Shown: piece after piece, positions 15,631 through 24,326 of the stretch
Position numbering within the stretch: the first letter of the stretch is position 1
How the letters are laid out: each line of letters starts with the position of its first letter
Origin: GCA-002793235 sp965267355
GTDB lineage: Bacteria > Bacteroidota > Bacteroidia > Flavobacteriales_E > Vicingaceae
Direction of reading: 5' to 3'
Assembly: GCA_965267355.1 (NCBI GenBank)
Contig: OZ253956.1
Span: 1,550,001-1,614,000 of the forward strand
DNA length: 64,000 bases
Position numbers and translations under genes: made by a program
The notes under the pieces: generated by a model
The model's database searches: none
What the model saw: only the letters and a program-made list of their open reading frames with translations
What the model was told of the DNA's origin: nothing

Positions 15631-17847
15631 ATGGCAGAAATTGATTTAGAACAAGAGAAAAAAGAAATTTTAGCAGCTTATAGAGGTTTGCTGAGGTCTG
15701 CTAAGCATGCCAAAAAAGATGCTGAAACCAAGAAACGAATCAGAAAAGCGTTTGATGTTGCTCTGGAAGCTCACAAAAATGACAGGAGAAAATCTGGGGA
15801 GCCATATATTTATCATCCGATAGCTGTGGCTAGAATATGTGCCGAAGAAATTGGTTTGGGAGCTACATCGATAGTTTGTGCATTATTGCATGATACTGTA
15901 GAAGATACCGATTTGAGTGTTGAAGATATTGAAAAAATGTTTGGGAAGAAAGAGGCTCAAATTATTGAAGGGTTAACCAAAATTTCTGGAGTGGTTGATT
16001 ATTCTGTTTCACTTCAAGCAGAAAATTTCAGGAAGGTATTACTTACTCTATCCGAAGATGTAAGAGTGATTCTCATCAAACTGGCTGATAGGTTGCATAA
16101 TATGAGAACCATTGGAGCAATGCGTAGAGATAAGCAACTTAAAATTGCTTCTGAAACTTTGTATTTATATGCTCCATTGGCACACCGACTTGGATTACAT
16201 TCTATTAAATCGGAATTAGAAGATTTATCGCTTCAATGTAAAGAACCTGAAAAGTTTGAGGAAATTAGAAGTAAACTTAAAAAGAATGAGGAAGTAAGAA
16301 AACGTTTTATCAGAAAGTTTTCATCACCAATAAAGAAAGCCCTAGAAGAAAAAAGAATTAAATTCGAAATAAAAGGTCGTCCTAAGTCTGTTTATTCTAT
16401 TTGGAATAAAATGATGAAAAAAGGAGTGCCGTTTGAAGAGGTATATGATCTTTTTGCTATTAGAATTATTATTGATGCTGAAAATCAAGATGAAAAAGCA
16501 TTGTGTTGGCAGGCTTATTCAGTGGTAACCGATTTTTATTCACCTAATATTGATAGACTAAGGGATTGGATTTCAGTTCCTAAAGCGAATGGCTACGAAT
16601 CTTTGCATACTACAGTAATGAGTCCAACAGGTAAATGGGTAGAGGTGCAAATACGTTCTAAACGTATGGATGATATTGCTGAGAAAGGGTTTGCTGCCCA
16701 TTGGAAATATAAAGAAGGAGAAGAGAAAAGTAGGTTTGATATATGGATTAACCAGATTAGAGAATTACTGGAAAATCAAGATGAAAATGCGCTTGATTTT
16801 ATGGGTGATTTTCAGCTCAATTTATACGCTGATGAAATATTTGTATTTACTCCAGAAGGAGATATGAAAAATTTGCCCAATGGAGCAAGTGCGTTAGATT
16901 TTGCTTTTACTGTTCACACTCAAATAGGAGAAAGGTGTTTGGGAGCTAAAGTTAATAGCAAGTTAGTTCCTTTAAGTCATCAATTAAAAAGTGGTGATCA
17001 GGTAGAAATATTGACTTCTAATAAACAAAAACCAAAGGAAGATTGGTTAAGTTATGTTAAAACACATCGGGCAAAATCTAAAATAAAATCAGCGCTTAAA
17101 AATGAGAAACGAGAAATTGCCAAAGAGGGAAAAGCAATTTTAGAAAAGGAATTTAAGCGATTAAAAATTGCGTATGAAAATATTAGTTTGAGAGAACTTC
17201 AAAAATATTATAAGGTGCGTTCAGAGCTAGATTTGTATTACAAAATAGCTCAAGGTGAAATTAATTTATCTCACCTTAAAGGATTTGAAGTTAAGAAAGG
17301 TGTATTACGGTCAAAACAAAGTATTCGTAAAAGGGTTAAGAGTTATATCGGTCAGCGAAGAAATCAACAAAAAGATACCAAACCAAAACCTAAAGAAAAT
17401 GCATTGTTGATAGGTGATAATATGGAAAAACTGGATTACACATTAGCTAAATGTTGTAATCCAATACCAGGTGATGAAGTGTTTGGTTTTGTTACCATAA
17501 ATGATGGAATTAAAATTCATAAAACAAATTGCAACAATGCTATTCAGTTAATGAGTAATTACGCTTATAGAGTTATCAAAGCCCGTTGGATTGATGACCA
17601 GAAAGTTGCATTTTTAGCAGGAATTGAAATTACAGGTATTGACGATATGGGAATAGTGAATGATATTACTCAAATTATATCTAATGAATTGAATGTAAAT
17701 ATGCGCTCAATTAGCTTTGAAAGTGATGATGGAATATTTGAAGGTAGAGTGAAATTATTTGTACACGATACAGAACACCTTAATAATTTAATAAGAAAAC
17801 TCAAAAATGTGGATGGTGTTACTAAAGTTGAACGCAAGGATGATTAA
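15631..17847 (+). CDS. relA/spoT: Bifunctional (p)ppGpp synthetase/hydrolase (RelA/SpoT homolog)
   Basis: The long RelA/SpoT homolog that makes and degrades the alarmone (p)ppGpp in the stringent response. Of its 738 residues, the N-terminal HD hydrolase domain (about 35-190) retains YHPIAVA, the metal pair in LLHDTVEDT and LADRLHNMR, so hydrolysis should work. The synthetase domain (about 225-365) has RDWISVPKANGYESLHT and the EVQIRS motif, so synthesis should work too. The TGS domain starts near FVFTPEGD (about 408), followed by the helical/zinc-finger-like region with CCNPIPGDEVFG and a C-terminal ACT domain (about 660-738). No second RelA is in the window. It starts 20 bases after the lipoprotein stop, and a gap of 86 bases separates it from fur. 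Confidence 0.97.
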   Translation: MAEIDLEQEKKEILAAYRGLLRSAKHAKKDAETKKRIRKAFDVALEAHKNDRRKSGEPYIYHPIAVARICAEEIGLGATSIVCALLHDTVEDTDLSVEDIEKMFGKKEAQIIEGLTKISGVVDYSVSLQAENFRKVLLTLSEDVRVILIKLADRLHNMRTIGAMRRDKQLKIASETLYLYAPLAHRLGLHSIKSELEDLSLQCKEPEKFEEIRSKLKKNEEVRKRFIRKFSSPIKKALEEKRIKFEIKGRPKSVYSIWNKMMKKGVPFEEVYDLFAIRIIIDAENQDEKALCWQAYSVVTDFYSPNIDRLRDWISVPKANGYESLHTTVMSPTGKWVEVQIRSKRMDDIAEKGFAAHWKYKEGEEKSRFDIWINQIRELLENQDENALDFMGDFQLNLYADEIFVFTPEGDMKNLPNGASALDFAFTVHTQIGERCLGAKVNSKLVPLSHQLKSGDQVEILTSNKQKPKEDWLSYVKTHRAKSKIKSALKNEKREIAKEGKAILEKEFKRLKIAYENISLRELQKYYKVRSELDLYYKIAQGEINLSHLKGFEVKKGVLRSKQSIRKRVKSYIGQRRNQQKDTKPKPKENALLIGDNMEKLDYTLAKCCNPIPGDEVFGFVTINDGIKIHKTNCNNAIQLMSNYAYRVIKARWIDDQKVAFLAGIEITGIDDMGIVNDITQIISNELNVNMRSISFESDDGIFEGRVKLFVHDTEHLNNLIRKLKNVDGVTKVERKDD

Positions 17848-17933
17848 TGCTCTCTTTACTTTTTATCAACAAAGCATTAACATTTGATTAAACTAATTGA
17901 TTAATCTTTAATTTTACCTTTTAACAACCTGAA

Positions 17934-18383
17934 ATGAGCACAGGAGAAGAACTTCAGCAAAAAGTAAAAAATATTTTTACCGATTATCTCGAAGAAAAAG
18001 GACACCGAAAAACTCCCGAGCGATATGCTATACTCCAAGAAATTTATTCTAACGATGAGCATTTTTTTATAGAAGAATTATATATCTCTATGAAAAACAA
18101 AAAATACCGAGTTAGTAGAGCTACGTTATATAATACAATAGATTTATTGATGGATGCTAAATTGGTTAGAAAACATCAATTTGGTAATAATATGGCTCAG
18201 TATGAACGTTCTTATGGTTCTAAACAACATGATCATATTATCCTGAGTAATGGAGAGGTGATAGAATTTTGCGACCCAAGAATTCAGAATATTAAAAAAA
18301 CATTAGAAGAGATGTTTGATGTAAATATTCTACATCATTCCTTAAATTTTTATGCCGTAAAAAAAGAAAACAAAGAATCATGA
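17934..18383 (+). CDS. fur: Fur-family metal-dependent transcriptional repressor
   Basis: A 149-residue Fur/PerR/Zur-type repressor. The winged helix covers about residues 15-85, with HRKTPERYAIL and the recognition helix VSRATLYNTIDLL. The dimerisation and metal domain has KQHDHIIL and EVIEFCDPRIQ. The usual CxxC structural-zinc pair between HDH and the EFCDP segment is missing: the place reads HIILSNGEVIEF, with only one cysteine after it. The H-D-H regulatory ligands remain. The metal it senses cannot be decided from sequence. Its stop overlaps the start of the STAS gene (ATGA), so the two are translationally coupled, and purA and an OstA-like gene follow without a break. Confidence 0.9.
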   Translation: MSTGEELQQKVKNIFTDYLEEKGHRKTPERYAILQEIYSNDEHFFIEELYISMKNKKYRVSRATLYNTIDLLMDAKLVRKHQFGNNMAQYERSYGSKQHDHIILSNGEVIEFCDPRIQNIKKTLEEMFDVNILHHSLNFYAVKKENKES

Positions 18384-18724
18384 GTTTTTCCTACAGCATC
18401 AATAAAGAAAAAGAAGTTGCTCAGCTTAACCTAGTTGGTAATCTAATGAGCAAACAGCAAATTGAAGGCTTATTGGCAGAACTCGATTTTTTTTATAATG
18501 AAGGTGTAAATAAAATTATCATCAATTTGTCTGAGATGCAGTACATGAATAGCACTGGGCTAAGTATTTTGATAAATATATTTACACAGACTAGAAGTAG
18601 GGGTGGTGAAGTTATCATTACGAATATTCCAGAAAAAATAAATAAGTTATTGGTTATTACTAAATTAAATAGCATTTTTAATATTGAAGAATCAGTTGAA
18701 GATGCGAAAAAAATATTAGCGTAA
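18380..18724 (+). CDS. STAS-domain protein (anti-sigma-factor-antagonist type)
   Basis: A 114-residue stand-alone STAS domain like SpoIIAA/RsbV. The phosphoacceptor region reads YMNSTGLSILIN, with the conserved serine in MNSTGL. Such proteins are normally controlled by an RsbW-type kinase and a PP2C phosphatase in partner-switching systems, but neither is nearby. It overlaps fur by four bases, and its stop touches the purA ATG, so it sits in the middle of a metal-regulator/purine/LPS gene string. Its partner would have to be elsewhere, or the protein may act in lipid-asymmetry transport like MlaB. Confidence 0.88.
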   Translation: MSFSYSINKEKEVAQLNLVGNLMSKQQIEGLLAELDFFYNEGVNKIIINLSEMQYMNSTGLSILINIFTQTRSRGGEVIITNIPEKINKLLVITKLNSIFNIEESVEDAKKILA

Positions 18725-20005
18725 ATGAAGGTAGATGTTTTATTAGGTCTTCAGTGGGGAGACGAGGGAAAAGGAAAAATTGTAGATGTTTTAACACCTA
18801 AGTATGATGTGATTGGTCGTTTTCAAGGAGGACCAAATGCAGGTCATACATTAGAGTTTGATGGCATTAAACACGTGCTACATACAATTCCTTCAGGTAT
18901 TTTTCACGATGGGGTGAAAAATGTGGTTGGTAATGGAGTGGTTATAGATCCAGTTATACTGAAAAAAGAAATTGATGCCTTAATTGAAATGGGTGTAAAC
19001 GTGAATGAAAAATTGGCTATTTCTAAAAAAGCACACATAATACTTCCTACACATCGTTTGATTGATGCGGCCTCAGAAAAAGCTAAAGGTAAAGAAAAAA
19101 TTGGTTCAACGTTGAAAGGAATTGGACCTACATACATGGATAAAACCGGAAGAAATGGTATTAGAGTAGGTGATTTATTTTTATCTGATTTTAAGCAACG
19201 ATATGAGAAATTAGTTGAAAAACATAAGCAGATTTTAAAATTCCATGAGTTTGATTATAACCTAGAAGAATTAGAACCAGCATTTTATGAAGGGATAGAA
19301 TTAATTAAATCTTTAACTGTAATTGATAGTGAGCACTATATTAACAATGCAATTGATACTAATAAATCTGTACTAGCCGAAGGAGCTCAAGGAACTCTTT
19401 TAGATGTCGATTTTGGTTCATACCCTTTTGTTACTTCATCTAATACTACTGCTGCAGGTACCTGTACAGGATTGGGTGTTGCTCCTAATAAAGTGGGTGA
19501 GGTAATCGGAATTTTTAAGGCTTATTGCACCAGAGTTGGTAGTGGGCCATTTCCTACAGAATTATTTGATGAAGATGGTAAAACTTTAGCTACCGTTGGT
19601 CATGAATTTGGTGCTACAACAGGAAGACCAAGAAGATGTGGCTGGATTGATTTACCAGCATTGAAATATGCTATTATGATTAATGGTGTAACACAGCTTT
19701 GTATGATGAAGGCTGATGTGCTTGATGGATTTGATACTATTAAAGTTTGTACACACTATGATATTGATGGTGAGAGAATTGATTACATGCCTTATGATAT
19801 AGTTTCTACAGATGTTACTCCCGTTTACAAAGAAATACCAGGTTGGAAAACGGATTTAACTAAGCTTTCTTCTATTGAAGAAATTCCAGCAGAATTAAAT
19901 AGTTATGTTGAATACTTAGAACAAGAATTAAACGTTCCTATAACTATTGTTTCGGTAGGACCAGATAGAAAGCAAACATTATTGAGAGATAGTGTGTTGG
20001 TTTAA
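18725..20005 (+). CDS. purA: Adenylosuccinate synthase
   Basis: Catalyses the GTP-dependent joining of IMP and aspartate to adenylosuccinate, the first committed step to AMP. At 426 residues it has the standard length. Signature segments are GLQWGDEGKGK at the N-terminus, GGPNAGHT, GIGPTYMDKTGRNGIR (IMP-site region), AEGAQGTLLDVDFGSYPFVTSS and the C-terminal GPDRKQT. Its ATG directly follows the STAS stop codon, and the OstA-like gene starts nine bases after it, so it is read from an operon led by fur. Confidence 0.98.
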   Translation: MKVDVLLGLQWGDEGKGKIVDVLTPKYDVIGRFQGGPNAGHTLEFDGIKHVLHTIPSGIFHDGVKNVVGNGVVIDPVILKKEIDALIEMGVNVNEKLAISKKAHIILPTHRLIDAASEKAKGKEKIGSTLKGIGPTYMDKTGRNGIRVGDLFLSDFKQRYEKLVEKHKQILKFHEFDYNLEELEPAFYEGIELIKSLTVIDSEHYINNAIDTNKSVLAEGAQGTLLDVDFGSYPFVTSSNTTAAGTCTGLGVAPNKVGEVIGIFKAYCTRVGSGPFPTELFDEDGKTLATVGHEFGATTGRPRRCGWIDLPALKYAIMINGVTQLCMMKADVLDGFDTIKVCTHYDIDGERIDYMPYDIVSTDVTPVYKEIPGWKTDLTKLSSIEEIPAELNSYVEYLEQELNVPITIVSVGPDRKQTLLRDSVLV

Positions 20006-20014
20006 CAACCACAA

Positions 20015-21631
20015 ATGATGAGTTTTAACATCAATAAAATATTCAAAGTCCCCGTATCTGTTACGGGGTTTTTTGCTATTGCCCTAATCGTTTTTCACCC
20101 CTTTTTTGTATCTGCTCAAGAAACAACCAAAATAGAAATATTGAATGCCAATACCTTGGAATATGAGGAGCGAGATGGAGAGAGTGTAAAACGATTGATC
20201 GGTGATGTTCAATTAAAACATGATGATGCTTTGATGTTTTGCGATAGTGCTTATATATATTCTGTCAGCAATACTATGGATGCCTATGGTCATGTTAGAA
20301 TTAATCAAGGAGATTCGTTGAGATTATTTGGGGATTCATTAAAGTACGATGGAAATACCAAGATAGCTATTTTAAGAGGAGATATTCGTTTAATCAATAA
20401 TGATGTAACCCTTACTACTAATTACTTAGATTATAATAGAACAGATAACGTAGCCTATTACTATGGTGGAGGCAAAATGGTTAATCAGAAAGAGAATAAT
20501 ACATTGACTAGCGAGCAAGGTTATTACTATTCAAATGGAGAGGCATTCTATTTTAAAGATAATGTAGTGTTGACAAACCCTGAGTATAAAATTGAAGCAG
20601 ATACGCTCAATTATAATTCAACATCAGAAATTGTTAATTTTTTAGGCCCTACTACTATTACAAGCGATGAAAATTTTATTTACACTGAAGATGGTTGGTA
20701 CAATACAGTTACGGATAAATCTAAATTTTTTAAAAATGCTTATTTGTATTCAGATGAGAGAATAATTGAAGGAGATACCTTGTACTATGATAGAGAATTG
20801 GGGTTTGGTGAAATTGTATGTAACGGAGTAATTACCGATACTATTGAAGATGTAATTTTAAAAGGAGATGTAGCACATTTATACGAGAAACAAGATAGTG
20901 CTATGATTACTCAAGAGGCTTTGATGATGCAGTTGTTTAAAGATGATACATTGTATATGCATGCTGATACGTTTAAAATTTCATCCAAATTAGTAGAGAA
21001 AAATATTATTGATAGTTCAGGGGGATCTGAAGTAATTATTGATACGGTATGGATTGATACAGTGAGAACTTTGTATGCGTACAACCATGCTAAATTTTAT
21101 AAAAATGACATGCAGGGAAAAGCAGATTCCATTATTTATAATTTCTCTGATTCAACGGTTAATTTTTACCAGGAACCTGTGATATGGTCGAATGAAAACC
21201 AGATAACTGCTGACTTTATTTATTTTATTATGTCTAATGGAGAAATTGATAAAATGTATATGAACAATAATGCTTTTATCATTTCTCAGGTTGATTCTTT
21301 TGCAGAAAAATACAATCAGATAAAAGGAAAGAACATGATAGGTCATTTTTATGATGAGGAACTTAAGAAAATAGATGTAATGCAAAACTCAGAGACTATA
21401 TACTACGCCCTTGATAATGATGGAAAGTACGTAGGAGTGAATAAATTGAGTGGTACCAACATGCTGGTTCTGTTAAAAGATAGTGATATTGAAACCATAA
21501 CCTTTATTAAATCTCCAGAAGGAGAACTAACACCAATAAACGAAGCCTCGCCTAAAGATGTGGTTTTGAAAGGCTATAATTGGAGGGTTTTGGAGCGACC
21601 GATAGATTGGATGGATATTTTTACTCCTTAA
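20015..21631 (+). CDS. OstA/LptA-like lipopolysaccharide-transport protein
   Basis: A 538-residue exported protein with OstA-like (LptA/LptD N-terminal) repeats, the jelly-roll strands that bind LPS in the periplasmic bridge. A signal peptide of about 34 residues ends in FVSAQ. The mature part repeats the pattern GDVxLxHDDxxxxCDSAxxY...AYGxVxIxxGDSLRLFGDSLxYD, which is the hallmark of this family in Bacteroidota. It lacks the large C-terminal barrel of LptD, so it is a periplasmic or surface-associated protein. Of the two consecutive ATGs either could start it. It is the last gene of the fur-STAS-purA string. Its stop is three bases from the convergent lipoprotein gene, without a visible terminator. 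Confidence 0.85.
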   Translation: MMSFNINKIFKVPVSVTGFFAIALIVFHPFFVSAQETTKIEILNANTLEYEERDGESVKRLIGDVQLKHDDALMFCDSAYIYSVSNTMDAYGHVRINQGDSLRLFGDSLKYDGNTKIAILRGDIRLINNDVTLTTNYLDYNRTDNVAYYYGGGKMVNQKENNTLTSEQGYYYSNGEAFYFKDNVVLTNPEYKIEADTLNYNSTSEIVNFLGPTTITSDENFIYTEDGWYNTVTDKSKFFKNAYLYSDERIIEGDTLYYDRELGFGEIVCNGVITDTIEDVILKGDVAHLYEKQDSAMITQEALMMQLFKDDTLYMHADTFKISSKLVEKNIIDSSGGSEVIIDTVWIDTVRTLYAYNHAKFYKNDMQGKADSIIYNFSDSTVNFYQEPVIWSNENQITADFIYFIMSNGEIDKMYMNNNAFIISQVDSFAEKYNQIKGKNMIGHFYDEELKKIDVMQNSETIYYALDNDGKYVGVNKLSGTNMLVLLKDSDIETITFIKSPEGELTPINEASPKDVVLKGYNWRVLERPIDWMDIFTP

Positions 21632-21634
21632 ACG

Positions 21635-21844
21635 TTACTTTGGTTGTATATCACTTCTTTTTTTTATCACCTTATTATTATTTTTTGTGTTGGTAAAACT
21701 TCCAGTATTTTTGTTCATCTTATCTGTTGCAGTTACTTTTTGACGTTTTTCTAACTCTTCTGAAGAGGTAGTAGACTCATAAGCATAGCATGATTGTAAT
21801 AGAATCATGATAAAAGCTAAAGAAATGTAAGTTAGTTTTTTCAT
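21635..21844 (-). CDS. Small lipoprotein
   Basis: A 69-residue lipoprotein of unknown function. A signal peptide (MKKLTYISLAFIMILLQSC) puts the lipidated cysteine at residue 19. The mature part is only about 50 residues long, highly polar, and rich in Lys, Thr and Asn, with no fold I recognise. The ATG at 21844 is chosen over the TTG two codons upstream because it directly precedes the signal peptide. A strong terminator lies just upstream, so it would need its own promoter in the short space there or depend on read-through. Confidence 0.6.
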   Translation of the reverse strand: MKKLTYISLAFIMILLQSCYAYESTTSSEELEKRQKVTATDKMNKNTGSFTNTKNNNKVIKKRSDIQPK

Positions 21845-21851
21845 AATCAAA

Positions 21852-21878
21852 AAAAGAGGGGATAATTATCCCCTCTTT
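21852..21878 (-). terminator. Terminator of the T9SS protein gene
   Basis: AAAGAGGGGATA (21853-21864) pairs with TATCCCCTCTTT (21867-21878). On the minus strand the stem is followed by T-rich sequence, just past the stop of the T9SS gene at 21896. Confidence 0.85.
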
Positions 21879-21895
21879 AATTTAGTTAAACTTTG

Positions 21896-23569
21896 TTATT
21901 TTAAAACAACAAACTTTTTAGTTTCGTTATAATCGTCAGATGATACTTTTACAAAGTAAGTACCTGCACCATACGCAGAAATGTCAAAAGTAGAAGAATT
22001 AGTTAGGTTACTAATTGTTCTTGTTTCAACTATTTTTCCAGTTACATCAAGTATTTCTATTAAAGCATTGTCAGTTTTAACATCATTAACGTTTACAGTA
22101 AAAATACCATTTGATGGGTTTGGATAAATATTGATTCCTGTAGTTGCTAAATTCTCTTCAACATCAGTACTTAGTGGTGGGATGTTAGCAAAGTTAGCTC
22201 TTAAAACATAAGATACATTGAAGTTATAAGCTTCATTGTGCTCCCAACCACCAAATGGGTTTCCAGGGAAGTTTACCCAGGTTTTTCCAGCAGTAAAAAT
22301 GCTAGTAGCAGTTCCAATTGTTATGTTAGAATCTGGTTCTTGAGCAATAACTGCAAAAGTATCAACACCAGCTAAGAAAAGAGGTCCACCATCAATTGAT
22401 AGGTTCCACATTTTATTTGAAGAAGTATCAACTAAGATAGTATCAGTAGAACCTAATACTGAACCAATTGTACCACCTGTTACATCATAAATCAAACAGC
22501 TTAATGGTTGTCCTGTCATGTTACCAGTTGTATTAGCAATAAATACATCTACAGAAGTAAGTGTATCAGGTGTAATTAATGTAAAAGATTGACCTAATTC
22601 TCCTACAGTACCTGCACCAATTCCTAAAGTACCTGTTACTTGACCATTATCTCTTGCGTAAGTAGAATCGCTAATTCCGATTTGGTATGCAATTACATTA
22701 TTAGTTGTATCACCATCAGTTTCAGTCATAGTAGCTGTTAAAACTACCGTATAAATATCAGCTACAGTTGGAGTATATCCAGGAACTGTACACGGTGTAG
22801 TAGCAGCAGGTGCTAAAGAAGTAACTGGAGTACTAGATGCATTATATACTGGGTTAAAACCACCATCATAAACATCTACAACCATAGAAACGTTTGTAAG
22901 TGCACTACTACCATTATTTGTAATATCACCATCAACAACAATGTTGCTAGCTTGTGATAAAGGAATAAAAGTATATTCTTGTGCATTAGTGCTGCTCATT
23001 ACAGCATCAAAAGGAAGCTGTACAGATACGTCAATACTGTCAATGAATAAGACAAATTGATCTGTTGAGGTATTTCTCCAGGCAATGTGAACAGTTTGGT
23101 TAGAATAACCAGCCGCTTGTAAATCAACACTTCTAGAAGTCCAAGTTGAATTTTCAGCAGCAATCGTAAATAAAGCAGGGTTTGCTAAAAAATCACCCAT
23201 AGTTGTACCAGCAGTTGAAATACGCACTTCATAGCCATCAGGGTAAGCTGCATCAGGAGCATTTGCTTCCCACGATAAAACATTGTTAGTGGTTAGATTA
23301 ATAGCAGGTGAGATTAACCAGTCATCAGATGTTCCTGCGGGAGTGTACCATGAAGTACTAGCAGCAACAGAATCACCAGTCATGTCAGGATTATCTTGGA
23401 TGATCCATGCATCGGTATATTGAGCAACAGATGCATTTGGTGTATTCCCATCATTATTGATAAGAGTCCACGTTCCAGGAATTCCCCCTTGAAAATCTTC
23501 AGTAAAGATTTGAGAGAAACCTAAATTAGCAGTTAATAATACTGCAATTAAAGTGTAAATTTTTTTCAT
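21896..23569 (-). CDS. T9SS type A cargo with choice-of-anchor J domain
   Basis: A 557-residue secreted protein. A signal peptide ends in LGFSQ (about 20). Residues 20-185 form a beta-sandwich like the choice-of-anchor J / MAM-like module (TEDFQGGIPGTWTLINNDG, DDWLISPAINL, VHIAWRN). A middle CARDB-like or fibronectin-like region has NGSSALTNVSMVVDV. The last 80 or so residues are a T9SS type A sorting domain: IYPNPSNGIFTVNV...GTYFVKV and a lysine-containing end KKFVVLK, the typical Por secretion tail. The catalytic function, if any, is not seen. It may be an adhesin or a carrier of bound peptides. Composition matches other secreted cargo in the window (high Thr/Asn). Confidence 0.9.
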   Translation of the reverse strand: MKKIYTLIAVLLTANLGFSQIFTEDFQGGIPGTWTLINNDGNTPNASVAQYTDAWIIQDNPDMTGDSVAASTSWYTPAGTSDDWLISPAINLTTNNVLSWEANAPDAAYPDGYEVRISTAGTTMGDFLANPALFTIAAENSTWTSRSVDLQAAGYSNQTVHIAWRNTSTDQFVLFIDSIDVSVQLPFDAVMSSTNAQEYTFIPLSQASNIVVDGDITNNGSSALTNVSMVVDVYDGGFNPVYNASSTPVTSLAPAATTPCTVPGYTPTVADIYTVVLTATMTETDGDTTNNVIAYQIGISDSTYARDNGQVTGTLGIGAGTVGELGQSFTLITPDTLTSVDVFIANTTGNMTGQPLSCLIYDVTGGTIGSVLGSTDTILVDTSSNKMWNLSIDGGPLFLAGVDTFAVIAQEPDSNITIGTATSIFTAGKTWVNFPGNPFGGWEHNEAYNFNVSYVLRANFANIPPLSTDVEENLATTGINIYPNPSNGIFTVNVNDVKTDNALIEILDVTGKIVETRTISNLTNSSTFDISAYGAGTYFVKVSSDDYNETKKFVVLK

Positions 23570-23723
23570 ATAATATAGTTTTTTAAGTTAAGTTAACGAA
23601 ATTAGCCATAATTAACCAAACATTCTTTGGCAATTAGTTCTAATGTTAAAATATCTTTATTACTTCCTTTATTGTTTAATTTTTTTCAGGTAAAAAACTA
23701 TATTTACAGTAAATCAGTTTTTA

Positions 23724-24326
23724 ATGGCGATATACGAATTTAATGGGTTTAAGCCCGTAATTGATAAATCTGCTTTTATACATCCTTTGGCAGCAGTTAC
23801 AGGTAATGTAATTATTGGTAAAGATGTTTATATAGGGCCAAGTGCTGCCATTCGTGGAGATTTTGGTCAGATAGTTATTGAAGATGGATGCAATGTGCAA
23901 GAAAACTGTACGGTACACATGTTTCCTGGGGTTACGGTAGTATTAAAAGAGAATTGTCATGTTGGACATGGAGCAGTAGTTCATGGAGGAACTATTGGTA
24001 AAAATTGTCTGATTGGTATGAACGCTGTAATTATGGATGATGTAGAAATGGGTGATGAATGCATTGTTGGAGCTCTGAGTTTTGTGTCTGCAAAAATGCA
24101 AATTCCTAAAAGGAGTTTGTTGGTGGGTAATCCTGCTCAAATTATTAAAGAGGTGAGTGATGAAATGATGGACTGGAAAACTAAAGGAACAAAGTTGTAT
24201 CAGGAGCTAGCAGGGGATTGTATCAGTACTCTTAAAGAGTGTAATCCTCTGAGAGAAATCGAACCAAATAGACCAACACAAGAAGCATTGTTAGCCACAT
24301 GGAATAAAATAAAAGATGAAAAATAA
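23724..24326 (+). CDS. paaY: PaaY-type hexapeptide-repeat protein (gamma-carbonic-anhydrase fold)
   Basis: A 200-residue left-handed beta-helix protein. Hexapeptide repeats run from about residue 20 to 145 (VIIGKDVYIGPSAAIRGDFG, GHGAVVHGGTIGKN, GMNAVIMDD). His residues in CTVHMFPG, NCHVGHGAVVHGG occupy the metal-site positions of gamma-carbonic anhydrases. The C-terminal tail with YQELAGDC is what separates PaaY from plain carbonic anhydrases. In model species PaaY is a thioesterase that relieves CoA inhibition in phenylacetate breakdown. No paa operon is here. The gene overlaps the next by 11 bases and that one overlaps the third by 4, so all three are cotranslated. Confidence 0.85.
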   Translation: MAIYEFNGFKPVIDKSAFIHPLAAVTGNVIIGKDVYIGPSAAIRGDFGQIVIEDGCNVQENCTVHMFPGVTVVLKENCHVGHGAVVHGGTIGKNCLIGMNAVIMDDVEMGDECIVGALSFVSAKMQIPKRSLLVGNPAQIIKEVSDEMMDWKTKGTKLYQELAGDCISTLKECNPLREIEPNRPTQEALLATWNKIKDEK

